DNA of 64,000 nucleotides from Tetrapyrgos nigripes (GCA_013368315.1 JAACJM010000081.1:248001-312000); one strand, 5' to 3'; positions 35,401 to 47,689 are shown, numbered from the stretch's first letter. The notes: generated by a model not told the origin, from the sequence alone. Translations and numbers: made by a program.

Positions 35401-36694
35401 CCACCACTTGTCCATCAGCTGTTTTCCGAGCTGCGTGGTGGTGCTGGATATGATCATATTCCTCGATGTAGGCGTCTGAATTGTAAAGTTCCTGATGAAG
35501 GCGGACATCATCATTGCGCTCGTGCAAGGTATCAAACTTCTGAAAAAGTTTGAAGGGCACGTAATGAAAGCCCTGCGATCTCTCCAACTGACAAACTTCC
35601 TTGATGATTTCCAGTGGTTTGCAATAGAAGACTTCATCCACTTCTAGCGAGCGTGCCCTAGACTTGGACTGACAGAAGTTATCTGCAGGAAGGGGTAACT
35701 TGACGGAAGTCTTTCTCCAGCCATCTTGAGCACTCAGATCATGCTCTGGACCGAGAGCCTCATCCATGGTCTTCACTACCACGTCTGCACTGAAACCCTT
35801 CAAATGCTCCTTGTCATAGTCATCTTGAAGGAGTACATCATTTACGAGGTTGTCGAGATCGGCAAGTGACTTGGAGTCATGTCCATTGTAGAACCAGCTC
35901 ATGAGACGGAAAATGGTGGCGTTGAGAAAAGGAGTGAAGATGTTTTTGTTAATGGAAGAGGTACTGTCGACGACGGCCTTTGCTGCAGATCCGAAGATAG
36001 AGAGAGGTTCAGCAGGTGGTGGGCATGGAAATCCCGGACCTTCGCACACTGCTGCGATGGGTGTCTGCAGGTCAGGAATAGACTTCGGCAACTGTGGGTA
36101 GGAACGATAAATGCCGTATTCGTTGGGTTCGGTGTTAATCCAGGTTTCGAGTGCTACAGGGGCCGGCTCTGGCTCTGGCTCTGGAGCTGCAGCGACTGCT
36201 GGAGGAGGCGTCGGCTGTTCGGGAGTAGAAGGTCGGAGCAATGGAGCAAAAATGCGAGGGTATGCCTGAGTAAGACTGGGAAGTCTCTCCTGATGGTGAG
36301 TAGGAAATGAATGCTTCCGGCCTGTACGCAAGGGCTTCAAAATGTTTGGAAGAGGAGAAGGAGGCGGAGGAGTTGGTGATTTTTGTCTGGGTTCGTCATC
36401 TACAGACATTGGCGAGATGGGATTGTTGAGGTCAGGGATGGGCATTGGTTCTGACGTAGAAGCAGACTGTAAAATGATGTCAGGATCTGATCTTGTACCG
36501 GCGAAAAAAATTTCTTCACCCACCTCTGAGTAGCTGGACACATCACTTGCACCAGCAAGCCTCGGTACCTTTGGCTTTCGTTGGTCTTTAGGAATAAGCT
36601 TCAGCTTAGGTCCTGCACCGGCGCAATGCCTCTGCCGGTCAGCGATACTTGGAAAATCGCCACCACATTTGTTACAGCAGTACGTCTTCGCCAT
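32403..36694 (-). CDS. Plavaka-type transposase (CACTA/CMC-related) with C2H2-like head
   Basis: Start MAKTYCCNKCGGDFPS at 36694; an upstream in-frame ATG at 36745 would add a hydrophobic leader that the family does not have. The N-terminal zinc finger is CNKCGGDFPSIADRQRHC. A Pro-rich linker follows, then WRKTSVKLPLP, a conserved VGMMVWSDETQLSQFGEKS block and IYLYFGNQSKYQRSKPS. IVCSDGVLRRIFPQFFTYSA and NLGGRPCPHCLVKKEQIH come next. Further blocks are NFYEMFVPDVLHELELGVWK, GELEHRRIKRFYNRTNR, GAFGFVDPHDVVRAVHLIP and DRDMFAWFIPGIGLGH, with an acidic end stopping at 32403. The presumed catalytic Asp are in WSDET and CSDG. About ten introns are needed, including a 48-bp in-frame one at 35188-35235. 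All blocks expected for the family are present in order, and no stop was found in the exons I could join. It may be functional. Confidence 0.8.
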
Positions 36695-37249
36695 GATGAG
36701 AAGAAGCAATGAAAAAAAGAGCAATAGTCTATAGTTCATCTGCAAAAGATAGACACTGTTAGTGAAACCAGACTAGAGAGTTTAACATGCGCTTACATAC
36801 CTAGACACGAACTTGAAAAGCTGTCCATGTTGTATCACAGTGAAAGCCATCCCTTTGCAGCCTTAATACAAGTTATTCAACAAACTGGCTTCCCATGCGG
36901 CTCGCTGTGTGGGACCTTGTGAGATAATTTGGACGTAGTGATTCGACACAAGAAGGTTTTTGCAGCAGAGGATTACTAACTGTGGGACTGATCCATTAAT
37001 GCATGGAGAAAGGAATAAGAAGAGAATACTCACGTCTTAAACTAACTTTCATTTAGCGAACCAAGAGCTGTACATCTCGCAGATGATCCACTGACCTGGG
37101 CGTAGAAGCAAGCCCAAACGCATCTTCCCTTGTCTCCGACATCCTCCGCTGGTCTCCAAGCCTTCATCATCCCATCTAATACTTGCCCCATAACCAGATG
37201 ACATCCTTGAGTTGAATGATGTGGTCAGCATGCTCGCCGACAGAGAGAC
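36695..37249. other. Upstream region of the Plavaka gene
   Basis: No gene supported. It should contain the promoter and possibly the 5' subterminal region of the Plavaka element, but no terminal inverted repeat could be paired with sequence near 31-32 kb. Confidence 0.3.
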
Positions 37250-38340
37250 AGTTGAAGGAGCATCGACGTATGCCTCTTCATTTTCTCAACCCTGCAGTGA
37301 ATACTAACGTCAAATTTTTCTCAGCCTCTGGGGTCACTGCTCAACTCTCAAAACTACATTATAGTCCCACGGCGGACATTCCATCAAGTACTACTACTCT
37401 ACATTCTGGCGTCAAATCTTACAGGTGAGTACATCCATATTTCTAACCTCTGCCACGATTTTCATCGTGTGCAAAGGCTCGACCATCGTCGAGGCCTGTA
37501 TTCTTTTATTCTATTGTGTGTGCATTGCTAAATTTGGCCTAGGATTTACGCGCTTCTCTGGTCACCACCAAGTCAATATACGTCCCTAATAATCGTTAGG
37601 GCAGCGTCTGCAACCCACCAAAACCTCTCAATAACTACCTAAGGTATGGGTTTTTCTTGTCAATACTCTGGTCAATGCTGATCCTTCAATTTTCTATAGC
37701 CTCTTATATCACTTACTCCTCGGCCAGCCCCTGCAGCCAACCACAAGCGCCATGGCACGTCCGAAACAACGTCAAACTATGCACATGGATGTCGCTGATG
37801 CTTCTCTCAATCAACTTCAAATGGGAAAGGTGACGCACTTCAGTGTGGCGGGTTACCCCTCAAAGGTTTCTCCTGGTGCGATGCACGGCCTATCATTTTG
37901 CCCCGTTTCGTATGTGTTGGCAATTCTTCTCATTTTGTTGAGGCTGAAGAGCCCAGTGACATCGGTGCAGACTATGTGCCATGGCAGCTCGTGCGATTGG
38001 GCTAGCAAACTACTGAGCCGTGGCATGTCCGAAAAGACATTAAACTACGGCATGCAGAACGTTGAACTAGTATGCCTCCTCATTCTCTCAATACTGTAGC
38101 TCATTACTGACCCCCAATCTTCTGCATTCTCAGGTCACCACGACTAGGATATCTCAAAATGAGTTACGTCTATTCAATCTGGACTGTACATTACCCAAAG
38201 ATTTCTGGTGAGTATCTACGTATTTCGGACTTGCAATCTCTGCCGCAATTTTCATTGTGTGCAAAGGCTCGACCATCGTCGAGGCCTGTATTCTTCTATT
38301 TTACTGTGCGATACAGTGCTAATTTGGCGTAGTAGATTTT
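37250..38340 (+). repeat. Diverged direct duplication with possible small gene
   Basis: 37267-37545 and 38071-38335 are related. Both contain GTATGCCTC.TCATT.TCTCA near the start and TGTGCAAAGGCTCGACCATC with GTCGAGGCCTGTATTCTT near the end, with donor-like GGTGAGTA in both. Between them a short frame starts at 37752 (MARPKQRQTMHMDVADASLN). It continues VTHFSVAGYPSKVSPGAMHG, but no domain is recognisable and the exons are uncertain. This is either one gene with duplicated exons or a decayed repeat. Confidence 0.4.
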
Positions 38341-38710
38341 GAACACCCCCGCAACGAGAATACGAAGGTGTATATGGCGCCGTCATGGTCACACTAAGCC
38401 TGGGTAGCCCAGGATCCATGGCTCATTGCTGTGGTTTTCCGGAATGATTGGTCTTGCCAATCCCTATGGCTCATTGCTGTGGCTTTTCCTGGTGGCTCTG
38501 GAGCCATGCCACCCAACACATTCTTACCCTTCTGACTCCTCCCAGCCGGGCTCACATTACACACAGCACAGTCCCCGCAAACTTCGCCATCTCCTGAACA
38601 CTGACCAGGCGAATATATGAATTTGGTGTTGTCATGACGCACATGTTCACCTCGCTTATCGTAGTACTCCAACTTCAACTAATTCCCATACATAGTACTA
38701 CGCATCCAAC

Positions 38711-39582
38711 ATGTCTCGATCTCCTTCCCTAGGTCTCTCTGACCTTCCTCCTACCCCAACTGACAGCCCACTTACCCTGCCTTTACCTCCGCCATTTATC
38801 GAAATAACAAATCAAGTGGATATCATCGACCGGCGCCGGACTCCTTATCAGAATTATTATCCTCCGGGCACGTCTGATCCGCCAACAATCGACTACTTTG
38901 AGCTTTCGCTTACGGACACTACCTTTGCCATCTCATCATCCTTCCAAATGACTGATTATGGCTATCAAGTGACTGGTGATTTATTGGGTGAGTCGCTTCA
39001 CTTGAATCTATCGAATAGTAAATTGAAAAACTGACCAAACTGTCTTGCAGTACCCTCGTTCCTCGGCGCATCTACAAATGCAAGCACATCTGGCATCAAC
39101 AGGTGCATCCAGTCAGACACTGGGAGTGACGGTGACAATGAAGATACGCATGGCTCAAGTCAAGCTTTGGTTAGTTGTAATTTTTTTTGTCCTCCTCTCA
39201 CCATTGATATCCATTCAGAGCCATGACGAGTGTCTGCATCGACGACCAATCTTTTCAATGACCGTTTCAGACATTTATATGGTAAGTCGCAGTCAATCTG
39301 GCTTCAAACCCCTGACTGATCAATGTACAGAGTCCTTCGTCTAATCTCTGGATAGAATCGGCCATTGAAAATGCAGCTCTGTCTCTGCTGACATCCCGGA
39401 TTCCTAGTCCCACCAACACCGTCCAAACGTCTAGTCCCATAATTAATCCTCGGAAGTTGGCATCTGAAAATCAGCCCATCCTTTGCTCTTCTGGCTCAGA
39501 TGTTCAAGTTAACAAGCGTTCCCGCTCGCCTAGTACTCCAGCAAGCCCCCGGAAACGCTGCCTTTTTGACAATGTCAACTGA
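38711..39582 (+). CDS. Ser/Pro-rich hypothetical protein
   Basis: Four exons can be joined. The first starts MSRSPSLGLSDLPPTPTDSP and runs to YGYQVTGDLL before GTGAGT. The second reads PSFLGASTNASTSGINRCIQ. The third reads SHDECLHRRPIFSMTVSDIY, and the last runs from SPSSNLWIESAIENAALSLL to SPSTPASPRKRCLFDNVN. The stop is at 39580-39582. The product is about 220 residues, with no recognised domain. The SPSTPASPRKR end resembles phosphorylation or nuclear-localisation sites (inferred). It lies outside the KDZ terminal repeats. Confidence 0.5.
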
Positions 39583-40071
39583 TGCGCGTTTTCGAGTGCT
39601 ATACATGACTCTCCAATATGGATTTGCAATTAGATCCCACTCATGCCCTACGTTATCGCTTTTGCTTTCCGTTGCACTGTAAATGTATTCCCGACTGAGA
39701 GGGGTAATTTGGTTTACTTACATTCAAACATTCAAACGTTCAAACGCTTACTATATACATACTTTTCTATATCTACTTGCTTTGGTCTTGATTGAATGCC
39801 GTCTTGTCCAAACTCCCCCCTCTGCTCTTGTGTAGTTCACCTTTCATGTTTTTTCTTGTCTAGAGCTCAGAGTCATACCTTTGTCACAGTAGTATTGGAG
39901 TGGGGCGGCCATTCGGCTAGCTGTATTGATTCAAATGGTTACAGTCATATGTTTGGTTTTTGGAGCCTCTTATAATCCCGTCTCTACGATACTTTCCTCT
40001 TAAACCATAACCACCTCCTTCTACTGACTTTTAACAGCTCGATTTACGCGTTTCAAACCGAAAACCCCCAT
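39583..40071. other. Intergenic spacer
   Basis: No gene seen; contains short CATTCAAACGTTCAAACG repeats near 39722-39748. Probably holds the promoter of the DUF6698-like gene. Confidence 0.35.
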
Positions 40072-42041
40072 ATGAACGCAACAATGGGCAAAGGTAAGGC
40101 CGGAGCAAGTGATCAGGCCCCTGCACCACCCCAGGGCAAGAGGCGCCGCATTCGAGATATCGCCAATACGAAGACAACGCCGGTAACTGTGTCGGTACCT
40201 GCACCAAAGCAAAATCCAGAGTCGAGTCAGGGAGCACCTGAGGCTCAACCTCAACCTGAAAGCAACGACGGCAAGGAAGAGCCACTTCCACGACCTGGTC
40301 CAACCTTGACTGAGCACCTACGGAACAAACGACATTTGCAGAAACGGCAGGGGTAGGTGTCGTCTCTTACTATGATAGCCACACTGAAGAATCCTCTAGA
40401 GCCAAACCTAGGCAAAACATTGACCACTTTCGCTCTGCTGCCTGTCGGATGGTTGGAATCTTCTCACCCTGGATCGATTGGTATCAGATTCTCTGTCTTG
40501 GGATGCAAGACGAGAACATGATCCAGCCAGGAGAAGTTGCTATGGAAGATCCGTGCGAGTTGTACGTACTCTTCGTCAGCGCCCTTGATGCGCTGCTCAT
40601 TCTTTTTATCCTCTAGACAAACTATGCGCAACGTTTTCGAATACCTCAAGGAGATAATCCCCAATCTACTGGAAGACCTGGAGAACTGCGTGGAGAATGA
40701 CTCTCTTTATGAGCTCGTTGGATCGGTGCGCAATGAATCATCTGGTATTGCCTAAAATAGCTGATCCTTTTGCGAACAGATGAATGATGCAGCCAGCGGT
40801 GTTATTTCCCAAGATATCTCTTCACTCAAGCTTGTGATACTCGACTACACCCGTGACTACCTCTGCATCTCCCAGTTTGACCCTCCCATTAATCCCAAGG
40901 CAAACAAAGGTGAAGAACGAGGATGGAACCATCCCCAGCTTGCCCGACTCTTGGTTCCACCTACGAAACTCAATGCTTTTCTCAAGAATCCCAAAGAGTA
41001 CTACCTTCTTCTCATGCATGCGTGTATATGGCTAAATACCTTACAGATTCATTTCCAAGGTCCGGGAAAACACAATAAAAATTAGTCACAAGCATTTTCC
41101 GTCCTTCTTCTACTGGGATGCAGGGCAGGAGGCCTCACAAGGTCCCAGGTATGCGGGGACACACCTTCTCACAAGTGATTTGCTTTATAAGGTATGTTGA
41201 TAACCTCTCTTCACTTCTACCGTATCTTACTGCGTGATTGACAGGTCTGGGTTCACTTGTTCTGTGGGGAGAGCAACGCTGCGCGATTCGATCCCGCATC
41301 AGGAGAACGTTTCAAAGTCCTCCACGCTGGGAAGGTATGGCAATTTGGCCTCAAGACCATCTCCTATTCTCAGATTGCGTACACCACCTTAATGGTATTG
41401 TGTATTTCTTCGCTCAATAGTCATGGTCTCACATATCGCTTTTTCTTAGGTGTGGCATACTCTAAGTGCTTCCAACCACTGGCGCCTGGACGACGGCGCT
41501 GTACACAAGCACACGGCATTTGATCTCGTCTCTGGCTTATTTGAGGATGAACGGCTAATTGACGAGAAGTTCAACAAAAAGTTGCTCGAGGACTGGAATC
41601 GGTAAGTGACATTTTATTGGTTCTCTACCCTTCAACTCAACGTACTGTCTTCTCCAGGACGGTAGGCTGGATGCTCCCTGGACTTGAAGACAACAACGAC
41701 CTTGAAGATGATGATGATGAAGACTCGTTCCTCAACCAGTGGCAAACTCGCAATAAAATGATCATCGAAGAGGAGGCCGCTGCTGCCAAGAAGGCTGAGG
41801 AGGAGAAAGCTAAAAAGAAGAAAGCTCGAAAAGAGAAGGCTAGAAAGAAGAAAGCTAAGGCGAAAGCTGCTCAAGCAGCGGAGGCCGATGGTACTGAGGG
41901 TCTAGAACCCGACGACGCTGACAACAACAACAACAACAACAACAACAATGACAACGCTGACGACAACGGCGACGCTGATGACAACGACAACGACAACGAT
42001 GATGATGATGACGACAGCGACAACGACAGCGACAATGACAG

Positions 42042-42079
<38 letters not shown>

Positions 42080-42348
42080 GCAACGGCAACGACAACGACA
42101 ATGCTGCTGCCGCTACCGATGCTGACGTTGCCTCTGCCTCTACTGGAACTGCAGGCCCGACTGCTCCATCGCCAGAGGAGTCTTCAGATCAACGTAAGCC
42201 AAAGGTGTGTCTCGGGCTTGAAATAAGGAATATATAGTTCTAATCTTTCCCTCAGCCTCATGGAAGGGCTCCTCCTCCAAAGCTCCCAGTGAGTGCTGTC
42301 CAAGTCATGACCAATATACATGTTGAATTTTTCTTTCAGGTTTTTTGA
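40072..42348 (+). CDS. DUF6698-like protein with Lys-rich coil and Asp/Asn tail
   Basis: Start at 40072 (MNATMGKGKAGASDQAPAPP) or 40084. About nine exons follow: a Pro-rich head, NIDHFRSAACRMVGIFSPW, FEYLKEIIPNLLEDLENCVE and LDYTRDYLCISQFDPPINPK, then KISHKHFPSFFYWDAG, VWVHLFCGESNAARFDPASG and WQFGLKTISYSQIAYTTLM. VWHTLSASNHWRLDDGA and FNKKLLEDWNRTVGWMLPG complete the domain. The order of a W.sFlY-like strand, an LL..hxxIFxxPxSA-like block, an IAY...VW helix and a closing LL.dWNR resembles the Agaricomycete DUF6698 family. The tail has a Lys/Ala coiled coil and then runs of Asp and Asn. A final tiny exon ends at 42346-42348. DUF6698 has no known function; such genes are often multicopy in mushrooms. 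Confidence 0.6.
41915..42105 (+). repeat. GACAAC/AAC coding microsatellite
   Basis: Runs of AAC, GAC and AACGAC triplets encode Asn and Asp tracts at the end of the DUF6698-like protein. The antisense Ser/Leu frame is a by-product. Likely to vary in length. Confidence 0.9.
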
Positions 42349-42646
42349 TTGCTTATGACTAGAGTGAGTGTCTTCGTTCTACTTCTGTTGATATATGCAT
42401 TGATGTTGTTTCCAGGTTTCTTTGCCTTGCCCCGATTGCTTGTTTCATCGACTCTCTTTCCTTTCCCATTGACATCCAGATCATTTTTTCTTCTCTTCGG
42501 TGAGTTTATTCTTTTACTCGTCCTGTCCTATCGCCTTTGATTGACGTATTTCTCTCATGATCATTACTCGACACTCTGCCAGTGAATACTGCAACTGGTA
42601 CTAGTGTACTACCACATGATATCGAGGCAATGCTGTACCAAAAACT

Positions 42647-42697
42647 AGATATACCTGGGGTGACCCCAGCACCCATAATTATATATACATGGGGTCA
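42647..42697 (+). repeat. Left terminal inverted repeat of element C
   Basis: Begins AGATATACCTGGGGTGACCC. About 38 of 50 positions match the reverse complement of 55842-55891 by eye. Confidence 0.7.
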
Positions 42698-43007
42698 CCC
42701 CATGGGTGGAGTCTTTAGGGGAGATATCTAGATATGGCGTGGGGTCTCTGGTGGGTCCATCGCTTTTTGGTTTGCTGCCCTTTGGGCCGGGCCATTTTGC
42801 CTTATATAATCCACCAGATCCCAGATTTATGCGCGTCACTGTCACACTTGGTGGCCTTTATTGCCTTTAATCCTTTTCTTAATTCCTAATCCTTTTCCAT
42901 GCTTATCAATGTGTCTCGTTTCTTATCAACTCTCTTATCTCACTCCGTCTTTAGGGTTACCATCGACTTGGGGTTAGACGACGACTTGTTTCACCACTGA
43001 GTTAACT

Positions 43008-43561
43008 ATGACTACCTGTACAAAGTCCTTCACACCCCGAACGCTAATCTCCACGTCACCCAACAGAGTCATTATGACTGGCGCTCAGCATGCGTCCACT
43101 GGAACCAGTGTTGAGCTAGACGACACGCAGGAATGCACGCATGTCATCGGTGAGCCTTCTCATCGATATCGCAGTAATGTTTTCAACTCTTTCTCATCGT
43201 CTCTACCGCCAGCATTTTCTGAAATCAACAGACCTATTCAGACGACTACTGCTACAACTGGCGACACTTCAGGCAACTCCACTGAACTAGAAAAAGCCAT
43301 CAACCTGTATGACTTGATACGCGTGCTCGAGTTGCGCTCGTACGTAGTTGTTTCATTGTCAACCTTCATTCCTAACTCACTGTTTTATGCTTTAGGTTCC
43401 TTCGTCTTCCGTTGTTGTACCCTCATTCTCATTCCCCTCTTTGTCAATACATCCACCCTTCCATCCCTAAAGACACTGTTGCACACGGTGAAATCGTAGA
43501 GACTGACTGGACCACCCATGTAGCTGCCCACTGCCCTCATGATACAGTTGCCAAGCTGTAG
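43008..43561 (+). CDS. Small hypothetical protein at the left end of element C
   Basis: Starts MTTCTKSFTPRTLISTSPNR. After an intron near 43149-43222 it reads TTTATTGDTSGNSTELEKAI and NLYDLIRVLELRS. After a second intron (GTACGTAG..TTTAG) it reads FLRLPLLYPHSHSPLCQYIH and GEIVETDWTTHVAAHCPHD. The stop is at 43559-43561. About 150 residues with no known domain. It converges on the partner gene inside the terminal repeat. Coding status rests only on the coherent splice pattern. Confidence 0.35.
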
Positions 43562-43611
43562 ACATTGTATTACCCATATAAACACATCGCCTTGTTACTA
43601 AATACATAATA

Positions 43612-44100
43612 TAATAAAAAGAGAACGACTTCCGTTCGACCGTTGAAGTCCAACGGTAGTGTTCATATTCAACTTATTAAACTTGAGTGTATGTCACGGT
43701 ATAGTATCTAACTTTACCGTGCAGGTTTCCTTCCACCTTTGGTGCTAGAGTCAGCACCGTCTATCTGATGGCACGTTACATGTTCTCCGACCTCTCGTTT
43801 CACCTTCTGTTCAGCCGCCTGCTTAGATCATGGCGGCCTAAGTCCACAGTTCACATAATATAAAAAGAAAACACTTCCGTTCGACTGTTGAAGTCCAACG
43901 GTAGTGTCTATATTCAAATTAAACTCGAGTGTATGTATACTCCATATCTAACTTCGTCGTTTCCCTCGACCCTTGGTGCCAGAGACTTTTGAGTGAGCAC
44001 CGTTCTGTTTCTTGGCACGTTTCAGGTTCTCCGACCTCTCGCCTTGTTCCGCCTTCCGTTTAGCCGCCTGCTTAGACGACGGCGGCCAGATACCAAATTC
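43612..44100. repeat. Tandem duplication of the 3' end of partner gene C
   Basis: 43625-43850 and 43870-44095 are related with an offset of 245 bp. They share ACTTCCGTTCGACYGTTGAAG, CTTGGTGCYAGAG and GTTCTCCGACCTCTCG, then AGCCGCCTGCTTAGA. The right unit is the true last exon end and 3' flank of the partner gene; the left unit is a decayed duplicate. Confidence 0.85.
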
Positions 44101-46693
44101 AATGACCTTCCCCAATGTTTCTTCAACTTCTCGAGCCAGCACCATCCACTCCCCAATCTGCACCCTCTGTGCATCAGATCGCTCCTCGATCTTCTGCTGC
44201 CCCACAAGCAGAACGATACTCCACACCATACAGCATACAAAACGCCACATTCCGTTCTTGCCTGAAACACAATCCAGAGGGCCCCAGTTATCGTCATCAT
44301 TCTCACGATCCGGCAACAGATCAAACCACCAACTCTTCACTGACTCTAGGAACTTGTCAATCTGTGCCTCGTTAATCACCATGTCCATCCATGCGGGTCG
44401 CCCGAATTCCTCCCACTTCTTCATTAATGCAATCTCCTTTGTGCTGGACAGAACACCATTTTCTTCGGTGAATTTAAACGCCTCCTCATACTCAATAAAC
44501 GTGTCAACCATCGTCTCCAGGTCATCCAGCCAGTCCTCCGACTCTTTTGACACGAACTCCTCACCCCACTCCTTAATATTCCGTCGCATTTCGGGCCAGA
44601 ATTTCTTTTCCTTTGGATGTTGCCACGATCCTGCAGCTTTGATCTCGTTATCCCCGGAGGCGGTAGCAATGGCAGCCGGTGGATTCGCTTGAGACAAGTT
44701 CTTGTCACTCCACAGCACTGGGGAATCGACGTCGACATCTATAGATGTTTCTTCTCTGATATCACGACCCGCAGTGGAATCCGTAGGCAAAGAAGAGTGC
44801 GAAGGAATAGTAGCAGGGGTAGAGCTTTCGGAATTCGTCCCGGTAACCGGTCTGGGCTTAGGCTTCAGTTGAGATTTATCACTGGAACCTTTTGATCTGG
44901 CTTTTTTGGTTTTATTCCGTGTAGCTGTTTGATCTGCAGTCGAGGATTGTGTCTGGACTGAAGGGATTGGAGAGGAGGAGGAAGTTGGGGTGTCCTGGGC
45001 CGGATGTTGGGTGCTCGATTCGACGCTTGTATGACTCGTAGCAGAATTCTCCCCGCTAGCAGCCTGTCCCGCTTTATAATAAAAATGACAAGTTATTACC
45101 ACAAATCAATGAGACTTGACCAGGAGACATACTGAGGATTGCTTTTCCAAAACGAGTCAAAGAGGCCTCTGTGGCGGTGTATCCCACTGGATCAAACTCG
45201 GGCCACTTCAGTCCACTGTTGGTCTTCCCATGATGGACCCTAGACAGAGTTGAACGACATCAGCATAGTATCATAATAGGTATTTCGTCATACATACCAG
45301 TATAGCCTGATTTTCCCTGGGTTGACTGGATTGTCACCAAAGAAGACTGTAGATGCTGACATATTCAAATCTTTGGATAATGCTCCAGTGACCTTCGAAA
45401 CAGCTGGTCCCCATTTCTTGATAGCTCTAGTTAAAGCAGCTGAATATCATGGAATTATAGATGTATATGAAAATCAACGAACTGAGCACGATTTTCTGCA
45501 GTCTGTTCACCCACAGGTAGGCTCTTAGCCTCCTCCCACTTCCTCTTCTTCTCGAGATACTCTGTCTCCGCAATAGTACGCATCTCCTCCTTCACCGCCT
45601 CACTCTCACCCTCTAACAAGCGCTTAGCCGCAGCATAAATGATGGCAACGCGTACAGGCCTTTTTCGCTCCTCGGATGTATCTGCAGAATCCTTCCACGC
45701 CTCATACTCCATCTGAGCCGTCTCCCAATCCCGATCGGCCTCAGCTTTCACGCGTGCCTGGTAAAACATTGCCTGGTATACCTGTACATCTGTGCGTCGC
45801 TGGGGTTTGGGAACCTTTGCTCGATGTGCTTTGATAACGATGTCGAGGGCATCCTTGGAGGTGTTGAGGGATCGGTGTGTTTTCCGGTAATAGCTGCTAA
45901 TTTTCTTAAAAAGGTATCATCAATAATGTAGCTGATGGGAACAAAGATATATGTACTCACCAGACGCTTCTCCTTGAAAGCCTGTTTTTTCAGGAGCAAC
46001 TCCTCCAACGGTAGACGGTTCCATCCAAGCTGTGCCATTGCCTTGCGCAAGCTACTAGCATTGAGGCCTTCATCACCATCGTCAACGCCATCTTCCTTGG
46101 CCGTGTCGTCCTGACCCTGGGGAATTAGTGCCGAACCGGACTGTGGTTGACCCCGAGGCTGAGAGAGATCACCTGTCCCTGGAACACTAGAGTTATCACC
46201 GGTTGCACCAGGAGTCGACGATGTGGGGTTGGCAGAATCCGATGGAAGCAATGAGCCGTTTGAAGTCGAAGCTGATGGAACATGAGATGGAGACTCTGAA
46301 GTACTACCGGCAGCCCCAGCCAGTGTTGATGAGTCAGAGGTAGCAGGAGTAGAGCCATTCGAAGCTGACGAGGTTTGAATAGTAGGAGAGGATGGATCTT
46401 TTGGAAGATCTTGTGGCTGCACCTGAACATCGTCAGCATCGTCTGCAGTGGCTGAGTACTGGATCAGCACTCAATAGTGAATCATTTAAGTGAGAATACT
46501 TACCTGTGTCATTCTCGTACTGAATGAAGTATTTGATTGTTAACAACGTGTAGAATGCAGTTACTGAATGCGAACGGAAGCATTGCTCAAATTCCGAGTA
46601 GTGGTCGGTCAGGAGCTTTTCGACACCAGGGTCTTTCTTCCACCAAGCAACTGGACCTGGTTGCCTTTTCGCGTCTCCAGCCTGCCGAACCAT
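43948..46693 (-). CDS. KDZ-associated partner protein, copy C
   Basis: Start ATG at 46693 (MVRQAGDAKRQPGPVAWWKK), matching the start of copy B. Exon 1 ends near KYFIQYENDT. A Ser/Thr/Pro linker exon runs to DEGLNASSLRKAMAQLGWNR. Then come KISSYYRKTHRSLNTSKDA, a charged helix (MFYQARVKAEADRDWETAQM, EYLEKKRKWEEAKSLP), AFTRAIKKWGPAVSKVTGAL and VHHGKTNSGLKWPEFDPVGY. The last exon has low complexity and a Trp-rich domain: SWQHPKEKKFWPEMRRNIKE, DCVSGKNGMWRFVCCMVW and RKAEQGERSENLKRAKKQN. The stop is at 43948. Six or so exons line up with copy B in order. Nuclear signals are suggested by the basic end. Function unknown; probably an accessory factor of the KDZ element. Confidence 0.7.
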
Positions 46694-47689
46694 GACCAGA
46701 TCAAGCAACAAGCAAAAAAAAAAGAGATGATGTGACGGGCAATTTGTTGCGAGCACTATATATGACGTGTGGCGTCACATCACGTGGAATATCAGCACGC
46801 ATGCATGGTTCGTTTGTTTCATTTCTTTCCTTTACATCCTCTCTTCCCTCTTCTTTTGGGTTTGTCTCCATTCCAGTAATCGCAGAGTGAGTATTTTCTT
46901 GTATTCTTACTATCTTTCCGTTCTTCATCCAGTAGTTTGGACAGTTAGCCCCCTTCCCAGGAATTACGTTTGAGCACTGTTTCCATTGCTGCAATCTATC
47001 CTCCTTCGCGTCCTCTACCAAGAGAATGCTTGCTGTACTGTACTAACCTCTTGTCCTCTCAAGTTCTAGTCCTCTCAACTTTAGCTACCTTCATGTCCGC
47101 AAGACTTGTGAGTTTTCCCAACTACCTTTCACTTCAGCAACCTGACTCACCTATCAGACAACCGTTTACGGACACTGTTATCAGCCCTTTATTGCAGCGC
47201 CCGATTATTTCAGTCTCCAAGGCACAGCACATCGCGTCATTGACCAGCACCCGGACTCTTACTCTCCACATGGCTCCGTTACTATCTCGCTCCTCAGTTC
47301 TCCATCATCCTCTAGGCCACCTTCTCCTCTCCTATGTCCTGCTCAGAATATCCTCCTTTCTATTGTACTCCCAATAACTTCTGCAAACCCAATGTAACGT
47401 CTACAGTCACATCAAAAAAAAACACAACACAGGCAAAAACGCAAGCAGCCCCGTTCTTCAGATACCCAAGGCTCGGCAGGTTCATCGAACTTCATCTGAG
47501 GCTTGGCAAGTCTATGTTACTCTTATCGTAACCACTACGATCCCTGACAGTCTTTTTCTATTCCTCTAGCTTCTGTTCCCCTCATGTAGGTAAATCTTAT
47601 GCAAGACTCCAGTGGATACCAGGGCAATCTGGATCCCCGGAAGCCGGCTGAACCGCGTGTATAATCCTTGATTTCCGAGAGCTGATCAG
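46694..47689 (+). other. Divergent spacer with a weak plus-strand gene candidate
   Basis: A possible exon set near 46970-47397 reads APDYFSLQGTAHRVIDQHPD and SYSPHGSVTISLLSSPSS, stopping at 47395-47397. Other frames are also open, and no domain is recognisable. The rest is non-coding. The region separates the partner gene from the repeat array and the coiled-coil gene, a longer gap than in element B. Confidence 0.25.

Noticed and set aside
36695..36745. Upstream ATG at 36745 giving the Plavaka protein a hydrophobic leader
   Set aside because: The leader would look like a signal peptide, which makes no sense for a nuclear transposase; the next ATG directly precedes the zinc finger.
41632..42226. 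Antisense Leu/Ser-rich and Thr-rich frames
   Set aside because: They are shadows of the GAC/AAC microsatellite in the DUF6698-like gene.
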